DNA of 64,000 nucleotides from Paenibacillus sambharensis (GTDB taxonomy: Bacteria > Bacillota > Bacilli > Paenibacillales > Paenibacillaceae). Shown piece after piece: positions 1 to 7,528 of this stretch. The notes beneath the pieces were generated by a model. That model saw only the letters and a list, made by a program, of their open reading frames with translations. It made no database searches and was not told the DNA's origin. The first letter of the stretch is position 1; each line of letters opens with the position of its first letter. The stretch spans positions 600,650-664,649 of the forward strand of contig NZ_QKRB01000044.1 in NCBI RefSeq assembly GCF_003233845.1, written 5' to 3'. The translations under genes and the position numbers were made by a program.

Positions 1-27
1 CATCATTCCAGGGAGGTTTTTTGTGAT

Positions 28-603
28 ATGTATACGACAATTCAAGCATTTGAAGCGGAATGGCTGAATGAGAGTGCGGCTACGGCTAGGGTGATGGACA
101 GTCTCACAGATGAGTCGCTGAGCGTCCGGATTGCGCCCGACTTCAGGACCCTGGGACAGCTGGCCTGGCACTTGGTGGATTCGCTGCATGAGATGTTGAA
201 CAGGGCGGGACTGGAGTTCGAAGCGCCGCATCGTCTGGTAGCCAGATTGACCGGGAACCTGCAATCGCCGGCTGCGGAGCAGGACAGCAGGGATGAGGAA
301 GGAAAGTATGCAGACCATACACCGGCTTCAGCTGCATTGATTGCCGAAGCCTACCGGATGACGAGTCGGAGTATGCTGGAGGCAGTACGCAAAGGCTGGA
401 CAGACACTGACCTGCTGGCCGTACAGAACATGTACGGTGAAGACTGGCCGAATGGCTTGACGCTGAAAGTTCTGATTATGCATGAGGTGCATCACCGCGG
501 CCAAATGACCGTCCTGATGCGCCAGGCCGGACTGCGTAACCCTGATCTCTATGGTCCTACCCGTGAACAGTGGATTGAGCAGGGATTGATGCCGCTGGTC
601 TAA
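28..603 (+). CDS. DinB/YfiT-like metal-binding protein
   Basis: Four-helix-bundle protein of the DinB superfamily, 191 aa, a normal length. A three-histidine metal site can be read: His48 in the AWHLV segment, and His152 and His156 in HEVHHRGQ near the C-terminus. Relatives in Gram-positive bacteria are metal-dependent transferases acting on thiols, or DNA-damage-inducible proteins. The sequence does not show which, so the substrate is unknown. ATG 28 is preceded by GGGAGG at 11-16. The gene is a single unit converging on the pst operon, with a shared inverted repeat between them. No oddities. Confidence 0.8.
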   Translation: MYTTIQAFEAEWLNESAATARVMDSLTDESLSVRIAPDFRTLGQLAWHLVDSLHEMLNRAGLEFEAPHRLVARLTGNLQSPAAEQDSRDEEGKYADHTPASAALIAEAYRMTSRSMLEAVRKGWTDTDLLAVQNMYGEDWPNGLTLKVLIMHEVHHRGQMTVLMRQAGLRNPDLYGPTREQWIEQGLMPLV

Positions 604-638
604 GGAGGACGCCTGATCATCAGGATGGTATAAGAAAG

Positions 639-686
639 ACGGATAGCCGCACAGCACCCTTCAACAGGGAGCATGCGGCTATCCGT
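639..686. terminator. Inverted repeat between convergent DinB gene and pstA
   Basis: A 12-bp perfect stem (639-650 with 675-686, arms ACGGATAGCCGC / GCGGCTATCCGT) lies between the two convergent stop codons. The T-tracts on both sides are weak (CTTTCTTAT on the minus-strand exit), so it may be a bidirectional terminator of moderate strength. Confidence 0.55.
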
Positions 687-702
687 CCTTGCGATCAGGC
701 GA

Positions 703-1596
703 TTATTTCAACCTGCGGCTGCTCAGCCAGAGCGGAATGCGGAACAGCAGGTTAATGGTGAGCACAATGCAGACCAGAACTGCTGCTGCTTTCTGGGCAA
801 TATCCGCAGCGTCAGGCACAATGGCTTCAGACTGGACATACCACAGATGCACAGCCAGATTGGCACCCGGGGAGAGGAGGTTGAAATCCCACATCTCTCC
901 GGAGGTCGATACGCCGCCTGTCAGAATAATGACGGCACTCTCGCCGAAGGCACGCCCGGCTACCAGACAGATACCTGTAATGATGCCGTTCTGGGCCACA
1001 GGAATCAGTACCCTTATGATGGTCTGAAGATGCGTGCCGCCAAGCGCGAAGGATGCGTTCTTGATATCCTGCGGCACCGCCCGGATCGATTCCTCCGTCA
1101 CCCGGGTGAGAACCGGCAGGTTCAGGAAGGCGAGGCTGACCGCGGCGCCTAGAATCGTCAGCCCGACCTCGAACAGCTCGACGAACAGGGCGATGCCGAA
1201 CAGGCCGAAGATCAGGGAGGGGACTGATGCCAAGCCTTCTACGCAAATCCGGACGAAGCCGATCCACTTGTTATCCGGCGCAAATTCGGCAAGATAGATT
1301 CCGGCAGCCATGCCGAGCGGAATGGCAATGATCAGCGAGATGATCAGAATATAGAACGAATTGAACAGCATCGGACCGATGCCGCCGCCTTCTTCGATTT
1401 CACTTGGAAGACCATAGAGGAATTCCAGCGAGAGCTTGGGAAGCCCGTCTTTTAGAATCAGGAACAGCAGCCCGAAGATAAACAAAATGACGGTTATGCC
1501 GATCGACCACACCAGGGCAGTGAAGATATGGTTGCGGAGCCGGTTCATGCTTCTGCCTGAAGAGAATGGATTGCGTTCAGCTGTAGTTGGCCGCAT
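703..1596 (-). CDS. pstA: Phosphate ABC transporter permease PstA
   Basis: Inner permease subunit of the high-affinity phosphate importer, 297 aa. About six membrane segments follow a short basic N-terminus. The BPD_transp cytoplasmic coupling loop is visible as ASFALGGTHLQTI...LIPVA around residues 205-225. PstA pairs with PstC to form the channel fed by PstS. Its start overlaps the pstC stop by one base (TGATG at 1594-1598), so the two are translationally coupled; AAGGGGGG lies just upstream. A later in-frame Met16 exists but has no better ribosome site. The gene is the last of the operon in this window. The ATPase gene pstB, which usually follows, is not present: a DinB gene converges instead. 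Confidence 0.95.
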   Translation of the reverse strand: MRPTTAERNPFSSGRSMNRLRNHIFTALVWSIGITVILFIFGLLFLILKDGLPKLSLEFLYGLPSEIEEGGGIGPMLFNSFYILIISLIIAIPLGMAAGIYLAEFAPDNKWIGFVRICVEGLASVPSLIFGLFGIALFVELFEVGLTILGAAVSLAFLNLPVLTRVTEESIRAVPQDIKNASFALGGTHLQTIIRVLIPVAQNGIITGICLVAGRAFGESAVIILTGGVSTSGEMWDFNLLSPGANLAVHLWYVQSEAIVPDAADIAQKAAAVLVCIVLTINLLFRIPLWLSSRRLK

Positions 1597-2555
1597 CAGA
1601 CACGCCCCCCTTTTCTCTGAAACAGGCGTACCGCTACGATCATCAATAAGGAAATCACGAGCAGCAGGAAGCCCATCATGTAGAGTGCATAGTTCCAGGT
1701 GGAGTCAAACGGGACATTCGGAATTTGCATCACAATATTGCTGGTTAGGACAGAGGTCGGCTTAAGCAGGCTGTCCGCAAGCTGCGGCGTGTTGCCAATA
1801 ACCATGACGACAGCCATCGTTTCACCGATTGCACGAGCCATACCAAGAATAACAGCATACATAATACCGCTCTTCGCAGCGGGCAGCATCACCTTAAAGA
1901 TGGTTTGGAAGCGAGTGCCGCCTAGGGCATAGGATGCATCAACATAACGCTTCGGTACGGCCGAGATGGCATCATCGCTGATCCTGCTGATTGTGGGAAG
2001 AACCATGACGGTCAGTACCAGCGATGCAGCGAGCAGGCCATCCCCCATACTGGAACCGGTCAAGTCGCGGATCAACGGGATCAGAATGGTCAGGCCAAGA
2101 TAGCCATAGACGACCGAAGGAATGCCGACCAGCAGGTCCATAACCGGACGAAGCAGGTTCTTGAGCCAGCCAGGCGTCATTACCGCCAGGAATACCGCCA
2201 CGAATATGGAGATGGGGACGGATATAGCCAGGGTGAGCAGGGTAAGGGCGAGGGTGCCGAAGATAAAGGACAGCGCACCGTACTGCTCATTCTCCGGCAC
2301 CCATTCCGCGGAGAAGAAAAACTCGGAGAGAGAGACATCACGGAACGTTAATATGCCGGTACGGAACATCAAGCCCAGAATGGCCAGAAGGATCAGACAG
2401 ACGAAAGCAGCGCAGCCGATACAGATATAACGGAACAGGCGGTTCGTGAAGAACAGCCGGGATTTGCGGTCAAACGGCTTGCCGGAACGGCTCTTCAGAC
2501 TGGAGCCGAGTTCCCCGGCGGCGGCGGGCTGCCCGGCTGTGGATGGATTAAGCAT
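1596..2555 (-). CDS. pstC: Phosphate ABC transporter permease PstC
   Basis: Second permease of the phosphate importer, 319 aa. A roughly 45-residue cytoplasmic N-terminal extension precedes the first membrane helix (ICIGCAAFVCLILLAILGL). The family signatures MDLLVGIPSVVYGYLGL and the coupling loop ASYALGGTRFQTIFKVMLPAA are present. ATG 2555 has a strong GGAGGAAA site at 2563-2570. pstC follows pstS after about 100 nt containing a hairpin, and is coupled to pstA by a one-base overlap. It works as a PstC/PstA heterodimer energised by PstB, which must be encoded elsewhere. Confidence 0.95.
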   Translation of the reverse strand: MLNPSTAGQPAAAGELGSSLKSRSGKPFDRKSRLFFTNRLFRYICIGCAAFVCLILLAILGLMFRTGILTFRDVSLSEFFFSAEWVPENEQYGALSFIFGTLALTLLTLAISVPISIFVAVFLAVMTPGWLKNLLRPVMDLLVGIPSVVYGYLGLTILIPLIRDLTGSSMGDGLLAASLVLTVMVLPTISRISDDAISAVPKRYVDASYALGGTRFQTIFKVMLPAAKSGIMYAVILGMARAIGETMAVVMVIGNTPQLADSLLKPTSVLTSNIVMQIPNVPFDSTWNYALYMMGFLLLVISLLMIVAVRLFQRKGGRV

Positions 2556-2577
2556 GCTACAGTTTCCTCCAATAGAT

Positions 2578-2621
2578 AGAACAGCCAGCTGGACCTAATC
2601 AGGCGCCAGCCGGCTGTTCTT
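2578..2621 (-). terminator. Intercistronic hairpin between pstS and pstC
   Basis: Arms AGAACAGCCAGCTGG (2578-2592) and CCAGCCGGCTGTTCT (2606-2620) pair with a single G-U step. No good U-run follows on the minus strand. It is probably a processing or attenuating hairpin that keeps the binding protein more abundant than the permeases, rather than a full terminator. Confidence 0.55.
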
Positions 2622-2656
2622 CCGGTTAAATGTTTGCTCTAGAATTTGCAGGAAGC

Positions 2657-3508
2657 TTATTTCATGGCCGAAATCGGAATGAACTTCAGCTTTTTCAGAG
2701 ATCCATTCTGGAATTTGGCGCTTTGCACATATTTGATGAATTCTTTCGTAGCATCCGACGGCTTCTCGCTCGTCATGTAGTAGCCATAGCTCCATACATC
2801 ATACTTCTTGTTAATGACATTGGCTTCTGTTGGGGCAACGCCGTCAATCTTCAGAGCCGTCATCTTGCTTGTGACATAAGCCAGGTCCATGTAACCAATT
2901 GCGTTTGGCGTTGACTCGACAGCTGTCTTCATATCGCCGCTCGACTTTACTTCCTTGTAGTTGCTGCCTTTGCTCATGAAATCGGAACCTTTAAGCGCTT
3001 TGAGCTGGAAGTTAACGCGTGTACCCGAGCCGAAGGAACGGTTAACAACAACGATCTCCGCATCAGAACCGCCTACGTCCTTCCAGTTGGTCACTTTGCC
3101 GGAGAAGATGTCCTGCAGCTGCTTCGTCGTCAGGTTGTCAACTTTGACATTGCTGTTCACAACAGCCGCAAAAGGGATTACCGCTACTTTGTTGGCAACT
3201 TGTCCGGTGAATTTCTTGAAGCCAGGTACGTCAGTGGACGCGTCCCAGTCACAGGCACCGATATCGGCAATGCCTTTGCGAACAGCCTGAGGACCGGTAA
3301 CCGAACCAGCGGCAGAAGCGGAGATTTTAACCTTAGGGTGCAGCTTCTTGAATTCGTTAGCAGCCTGCAGGGTAAGCGGCAGAAGGGCGGAAGAGCCGTT
3401 GATGACAACTTTACCGCTCAGCTTGCTTGCGGCACCTGCGGATGTTACAGCGGACAGCGTGAATGCGGCTGCGAGTGTGACGACAGCCAGTTTCTTGAAC
3501 CATTTCAT
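2657..3508 (-). CDS. pstS: Phosphate-binding protein PstS
   Basis: Extracellular phosphate-binding subunit, 283 aa. The signal peptide (KK, hydrophobic core, AGA-A at about residues 25-28) has no lipobox cysteine, so this PstS looks secreted rather than lipid-anchored, unlike many Gram-positive PstS proteins; it may also stay tethered by an uncleaved helix. The phosphate-binding loops are typical: INGSSALLPL near the N-terminus, RSFGSGTRVNF in the middle, and PNAIGYMDLAYV. ATG 3508 has a GAGAGGAG site. The stalk-domain gene ends only 49 nt upstream without an obvious terminator, so the two are probably cotranscribed from the Pho-box promoter at 5079-5132. Confidence 0.93.
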   Translation of the reverse strand: MKWFKKLAVVTLAAAFTLSAVTSAGAASKLSGKVVINGSSALLPLTLQAANEFKKLHPKVKISASAAGSVTGPQAVRKGIADIGACDWDASTDVPGFKKFTGQVANKVAVIPFAAVVNSNVKVDNLTTKQLQDIFSGKVTNWKDVGGSDAEIVVVNRSFGSGTRVNFQLKALKGSDFMSKGSNYKEVKSSGDMKTAVESTPNAIGYMDLAYVTSKMTALKIDGVAPTEANVINKKYDVWSYGYYMTSEKPSDATKEFIKYVQSAKFQNGSLKKLKFIPISAMK

Positions 3509-3557
3509 AGTGGAAATCTCCTCTCAATTTGTAAACTTTATTGTTCTTAAATGTTAA

Positions 3558-4928
3558 TTATCGTGTGATTGCCTTCCAGCTGCCGCCAACGAAGGTATAG
3601 AGAATGCCGTCCTCGATCAGGGCCAGCTGGTTTCCATACGGCAGAATGGAGGTTACGCTGTCAGACAACGTGTTGATCAGCTTCTTGCTGCCGCTCGATA
3701 GATCGATTTCGTACACAAGGTTGTTAGTCTCGCCTGCTGTCAGAACATACAGCTTGTTCTTGTGCTTAACTGCCTGCATGACATCGCCTTCCGCAACTGC
3801 GATTGCTGTCTGCTTCTCTTTATTTACCGAAACGACGGTTGCACTGCCTTCTTCCGGCACACTTACATAGTAGGCAGATCCATACGGCGACAGCTCAAGG
3901 AAAATCTTGTCCTCCGTTGAGGTGGTGAGTTGTACCGGCTTGTTGTCGCCTTGATATACGTTGTAGAAGTACACCTGCGGCTCAGTGCCCGTCATATCGA
4001 TAGAGATTGCGTCTTCGTCTACCGATTTCTTATCATCGGTTGTCACTTTACCCGTCTTAACGACGGTGTAGGCCATCGTTCCGCCCTCTACACGCAGGTT
4101 GCTCTTATAATCGACCTTGTCTTCGAGCAGTTTGGTTACCGTGCCGTCAGCTGCGCTGATCTTGGCTACGACAGAGCTCTTGTCGCCCTGCAGGAAGTAC
4201 AGAGCCGTACCGTCTGCAGACCACTGAAGCTCACTCTTGATGGAGTTATCTTCACCCAGCTTGGAATCCTGCTTGGAAGCCAGATCGAGAATATGCACAA
4301 ACCCTTCTCCGTCTACATATGCAGCACGTGCACCGTCAGGAGCGATGGCGAGATCGGAAGTGTCCACGGAAACGAGCAGCACTTCGTGCTTGCCTGTCTT
4401 GGCATCCACGATATAGTCGGTGCGGCCAGCTTCGCCATAAGTGGAAGCGAGCAGCTTGCCTTTGCCGATCCACTGGGCGGAATCGATCGCTTCCAGCAGG
4501 TTGACGGTAGATATGCCGCCATCTGCATCCATGGAAGCGCCAAGGGCTGTTACAACAGCTGAATCAATGTAATTAACACCTTGAACGTTCAGCACGGGCA
4601 GAGCAAGCTGCTGAGCGGAACCGTTCACTGTAATTTGCTTGGAGCCCACTTTGAATTCCACCGTACTGTCGTTCAGTTTCATGTAGTAGCTGCTGCCGTT
4701 GTGGCCCAGCTCAGCCCCGAGCGATAAAGCAAGGTCGCGTACAGCAACCAGTTGAACAGAGCCGCTGGCAATTGTCCGTACCTGTGTATCCATACCATTG
4801 ACGTTCAGAGTACCTTGTACAATCTGCACGGCCGATGCTGAACCCGGAGCCGCGTAAGCACCGCCTACGGCTGCTGTACTGATTGCCGCTGCCATCATTG
4901 TGACTGCAATCGTCTTTTTCATCGTCAT
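3558..4928 (-). CDS. Secreted stalk-domain / beta-propeller-like protein heading the pst operon
   Basis: Signal peptide to AYA-A (about residue 27), then a copper-amine-oxidase N-terminal-like stalk domain (about residues 30-140; VAVRDLALSLGAELG and the tail INYIDSAVVTALGA style). A C-terminal part of about 300 residues follows, with repeated SPDG-like turns (LAIAPDGARAAYV, LQWSADGTALYFL, LSPYGSAYYV), as in TolB/WD40-like propellers. The long frame opens with TTG 4955, but AAGGGTGAG is placed for ATG 4928, giving a clean signal peptide; ATG 4922 is also possible. The function is unknown. Its place directly before pstS, behind Pho-type repeats, suggests a phosphate-starvation-induced wall or surface protein. 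That is inference. Confidence 0.75.
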   Translation of the reverse strand: MTMKKTIAVTMMAAAISTAAVGGAYAAPGSASAVQIVQGTLNVNGMDTQVRTIASGSVQLVAVRDLALSLGAELGHNGSSYYMKLNDSTVEFKVGSKQITVNGSAQQLALPVLNVQGVNYIDSAVVTALGASMDADGGISTVNLLEAIDSAQWIGKGKLLASTYGEAGRTDYIVDAKTGKHEVLLVSVDTSDLAIAPDGARAAYVDGEGFVHILDLASKQDSKLGEDNSIKSELQWSADGTALYFLQGDKSSVVAKISAADGTVTKLLEDKVDYKSNLRVEGGTMAYTVVKTGKVTTDDKKSVDEDAISIDMTGTEPQVYFYNVYQGDNKPVQLTTSTEDKIFLELSPYGSAYYVSVPEEGSATVVSVNKEKQTAIAVAEGDVMQAVKHKNKLYVLTAGETNNLVYEIDLSSGSKKLINTLSDSVTSILPYGNQLALIEDGILYTFVGGSWKAITR

Positions 4929-5078
4929 TAGCTTTTGCTCACCCTTCATACTCAATTTTGTTTTTTCTCTAATAAAAGCATGATCGCTCTGCCGACAGCC
5001 CGCGTCGGCGATTCGACAGGCTTGATCCCCCCTAGACCGGTCAAGATGCTCGTAAGCTTGTTTACTAGTTCGAAAGCA
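4929..5078 (-). other. Leader region of the stalk-pst operon
   Basis: About 145 nt between the predicted start point and the stalk gene, without a coding frame. Two small inverted repeats are visible: GCCGAC/GTCGGC (4991-4996 / 5004-5009) and CTTGA/TCAAG (5021-5025 / 5041-5045). No known riboswitch core was recognised. Confidence 0.35.
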
Positions 5079-5132
5079 ATAGTAACAGCGATGTGTTAAC
5101 CGAATATTTTGGAAAAATTAATCAATTGTAAA
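5079..5132 (-). promoter_or_regulatory. Candidate Pho-regulated promoter (PhoP-box repeats plus -10)
   Basis: On the minus strand four hexamers occur with an exact 11-bp period: TTTACA (5132-5127), TTAATT (5121-5116), AAAATA (5110-5105) and TTAACA (5099-5094). A -10-like TACTAT follows at 5084-5079. Known B. subtilis PhoP boxes are TT(A/T/C)ACA repeated every 11 bp between about -60 and -20. The geometry here fits, although the two inner boxes are degenerate. Confidence 0.5.
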
Positions 5133-5224
5133 TGAACGATAGTCCTGTTGTATAGGACCTCTTTGGGACCGGAAACTGGGATGGTTCAGAAGAGGAGATG
5201 CAAACTTGAAGGGCCAGCTGTTCA

Positions 5225-5254
5225 TTGACTAATTAGCAAACGAAATGGTATATT
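5225..5254 (+). promoter_or_regulatory. SigmaA-type promoter of the DUF2087 gene
   Basis: TTGACT (5225-5230), 18-nt spacer, TATATT (5249-5254), followed by a short AT-rich leader. The ribosome site GGAGATGATT precedes ATG 5296. Confidence 0.6.
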
Positions 5255-5295
5255 ATCTATAAAATAAACAAACGTATTATGGAGATGATTGGTTT

Positions 5296-6063
5296 ATGGA
5301 TGTAAATGATCGTTTCTGGAGCGCTGGTTTGGATGAACTGAAGCAGGGTTATATATGGGACCCTCACTCGGCAGCTTACCATTGCCTGATCTGCGGGGAG
5401 AGCTATGAGGATGGCCGTGTGTACGAGCATGAGCAGGCTCTCTATGAAGCGAGACGTATGGTGGCTGTGCATATGGAGCATGCTCACGGCTCTATGCTTG
5501 CCTATCTGCTCAGTCTCGACAAGAAGGCGACCGGCCTGACGGACTTGCAGAAGGAATTGATTGATTATTTTGCTGCAGGGCTCGCTGATGCGGATATCGT
5601 CAAGCGGACGAGCGCGGGAAGTGCCTCGACGATCCGCAACCATCGTTTTGCTCTGAAGGAGAAGGCCAAGCAGGCCAAGCTTTTCCTCGCGGTCATGGAG
5701 CTTATGGATCAAGACTCAGAGGGAGGGACGCAGCGTTTTATACCGATCCACCGGACGGCTACGCAGGTCGATGAGCGTTATGCGATTACGGAAGAAGAGT
5801 ATGAGGGCCTCATCCAGAAGTTTTTCCCTGATGGGCCGGGGGGCAGATTAACGAACTTTCCGCGCAAGGAAAAGCGGAAAATTGCAATCCTGAAGCATAT
5901 CGCAGGACGGTTCAAGTCCCGGCAGCGGTATAGTGAGCAGGAGGTTAACGATGTGCTTAAGCAGGTGTATGAGTCAGATTATGTCACGCTTCGCCGTTAT
6001 TTGATTGAGTATGGATTCATGGACCGGGAAAGCGATGGCAGTGCTTATTGGCTGAAGCAGTAG
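5296..6063 (+). CDS. DUF2087 protein with zinc-ribbon-like and HTH segments
   Basis: 255-aa probable transcription regulator in three parts. Residues about 28-55 carry YHCLICGESY followed by His-containing helices, a possible metal-binding segment. Residues about 85-130 (LTDLQKELIDYFAAGLADADIVKRTSA...STIRNHRF) read like a LuxR/response-regulator-type helix-turn-helix. Residues about 160-255 match the DUF2087 pattern (FFPDGPGGRLTNFPRKEKRK...VNDVLKQVYES...RRYLIEYGFMDR...YWL). DUF2087 is commonly attached to DNA-binding domains. ATG 5296 follows GGAGATGATT. The next gene, a GIY-YIG protein, begins 29 nt downstream, so they form one unit. The target is unknown. Confidence 0.75.
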   Translation: MDVNDRFWSAGLDELKQGYIWDPHSAAYHCLICGESYEDGRVYEHEQALYEARRMVAVHMEHAHGSMLAYLLSLDKKATGLTDLQKELIDYFAAGLADADIVKRTSAGSASTIRNHRFALKEKAKQAKLFLAVMELMDQDSEGGTQRFIPIHRTATQVDERYAITEEEYEGLIQKFFPDGPGGRLTNFPRKEKRKIAILKHIAGRFKSRQRYSEQEVNDVLKQVYESDYVTLRRYLIEYGFMDRESDGSAYWLKQ

Positions 6064-6092
6064 AAGGATGTCAATACAAGGAGGAATAACGG

Positions 6093-6491
6093 ATGGAACA
6101 GAGCCGTAAAGATCTGGTCAGACAGTATCAGGACAGGAAGCGGGAGATGGGCATTTATACAATCACCAATACGGAGAACGGCAAGCAGTATGTATCCTGG
6201 AGCTTGAATCTCCCAGCAGCGGAAGGAAAGGAGACCTTCGAGCTGAAGATGGGCGGTCACCGCAACAAGTCGCTGCAGGAGGATTGGAACCGCTTTGGGG
6301 AAGCGGCCTTCCGCTTTGAGATCGTTGAGGTCCTTAAACTTGATGATTCCATTCGCATGGATTACAAAGATGTTATAACACCCGAGGGCTATCGGGCTGA
6401 TATCATACGCGACTACCGCAGGCAGCTGGAGAAGCTTGAGGCGGTCTGGACAGAACGGCTCGGCTGCAGGGAACCCAATGGCTATAACTAG
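6093..6491 (+). CDS. GIY-YIG nuclease-family protein
   Basis: 132 aa. GIYTITN (about residues 17-23) and the following KQYVS give the GIY...YVS core of the GIY-YIG fold; GGHRNKSLQEDWNRFGEAAFRFEI supplies the family's conserved Arg and F-rich helix. Free-standing short members of this type are common in Paenibacillus and other Bacillales, with unproven substrates. The start ATG has AAGGAGGAATAACGG upstream. It is in one transcription unit with the DUF2087 regulator. Whether it is catalytically active cannot be told; the second YIG motif is diverged to YVS. Confidence 0.75.
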   Translation: MEQSRKDLVRQYQDRKREMGIYTITNTENGKQYVSWSLNLPAAEGKETFELKMGGHRNKSLQEDWNRFGEAAFRFEIVEVLKLDDSIRMDYKDVITPEGYRADIIRDYRRQLEKLEAVWTERLGCREPNGYN

Positions 6492-6792
6492 CGATTAACA
6501 GGACGGAAATCCGGTTAAAAAGAGTTAAGGAGTTATTTTCCAGAATTGGAGGAGCAGGGGGGCGGCTTATTCCTATATGCATGCACCTGCTGCTTCTGCT
6601 GGATGGCTGGCAGCCGCTCTGCTCATCATTCAGTGCCCGTCTGTTCATAGCTGCCCTGCAAACGGGCGGCTATTTTTGTTAACAAGCCCGGTTTATTAGG
6701 AAGTTGTTGGGCTGTTAGGGCGACCATTCCCCTCCCGCCTCGTATTACATAAGCAGTAAGATACATTTGCCTTGGTTGGAGGTCGATCGGGA
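6492..6792. other. Intergenic region before ecsA
   Basis: About 300 nt. It holds the terminator at 6647-6680 and the ecsA ribosome site (GGAGG, 6778-6782). No convincing promoter pair or small gene was recognised; an ecsA promoter presumably lies at 6680-6770. Confidence 0.4.
6647..6680 (+). terminator. Rho-independent terminator of the GIY-YIG unit
   Basis: Stem ATAGCTGCCC (6647-6656) with GGGCGGCTAT (6664-6673), one G-U pair, then TTTTTGTT. Confidence 0.75.
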
Positions 6793-7515
6793 TTGAGCAC
6801 GAATACGGAGGAAAGCGGCAGGCTGAACGTAGCCATCCGGCAGGCTGGCTATGATGCACAAGCACCGGTCATCCGGGATGTTGCGTTTGAAGTAAGAGCA
6901 GGAGAACTCGTGGGGCTGATTGGCCCTAATGGGGCGGGCAAGAGCACGACCATTAAGTCGATTCTTGGTTTACTCAAGCACCTGGAAGGGGAAGTGGTGT
7001 TCGGAGGGGCATCAGGGAGATATGCCTATGTGCCTGAACAGCCGGTCATGTACGAAGCGTTTACCTTGTGGGAGCATCTGCGGCTGGCGGCTTCTGCCTT
7101 CGGTATAGACGAGCAGACCTTCGCCAGCCGGGCCGACAGGCTGCTCGGCACATTCCGGTTAACGAACGTTAAGCATGAGCTGCCGGTTACGTTCTCGAAG
7201 GGGATGCAGCAGAAGCTGATGCTGATCATCGGTTTTATGCTGGAGCCGGATATTTATATTGTGGACGAACCGTTCATTGGTCTTGATCCCCGGGCGACGA
7301 AGGATCTGCTTGATCTGCTCGATATGGAAAGGCAGCGGGGAGCGGGTATTCTGATGTCCACGCATGTGCTGGATACGGCTGAACGTATTTGTGACCGGTT
7401 CATCCTGCTGGACCAGGGCTCGGTAATGGCAGAGGGGACACTGCCGAGGGTCAGGGAGCAGGCGGGATGTCCGGCGGACGCGACTTTATTTGACTGCTTT
7501 TATGCGCTGACATGA
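6793..7515 (+). CDS. ecsA: ABC transporter ATP-binding protein EcsA
   Basis: ATPase of the Ecs exporter-type ABC system, about 240 aa (B. subtilis EcsA is similar). Walker A GPNGAGKST (about residues 44-52), signature FSKGMQQK, Walker B IYIVDEPFIGLD and the H-loop STHVLD are all intact. An upstream TTG at 6772 sits before the ribosome site; TTG 6793 is correctly spaced from GGAGG (6778-6782) and is preferred. The permease gene follows after 13 nt. In B. subtilis EcsAB influences protein secretion, competence, and processing by the RasP intramembrane protease; the transported substrate is not settled. Confidence 0.85.
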   Translation: MSTNTEESGRLNVAIRQAGYDAQAPVIRDVAFEVRAGELVGLIGPNGAGKSTTIKSILGLLKHLEGEVVFGGASGRYAYVPEQPVMYEAFTLWEHLRLAASAFGIDEQTFASRADRLLGTFRLTNVKHELPVTFSKGMQQKLMLIIGFMLEPDIYIVDEPFIGLDPRATKDLLDLLDMERQRGAGILMSTHVLDTAERICDRFILLDQGSVMAEGTLPRVREQAGCPADATLFDCFYALT

Positions 7516-7528
7516 GGGGGCGGCGCGG

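Noticed and set aside
3530..3557. TTTACA and TTAACA 22 bp apart just before pstS (minus strand)
   Set aside because: They look like PhoP boxes, but the start codon follows so closely that no -10 can fit. Transcription from 5079-5132 explains the gene better.
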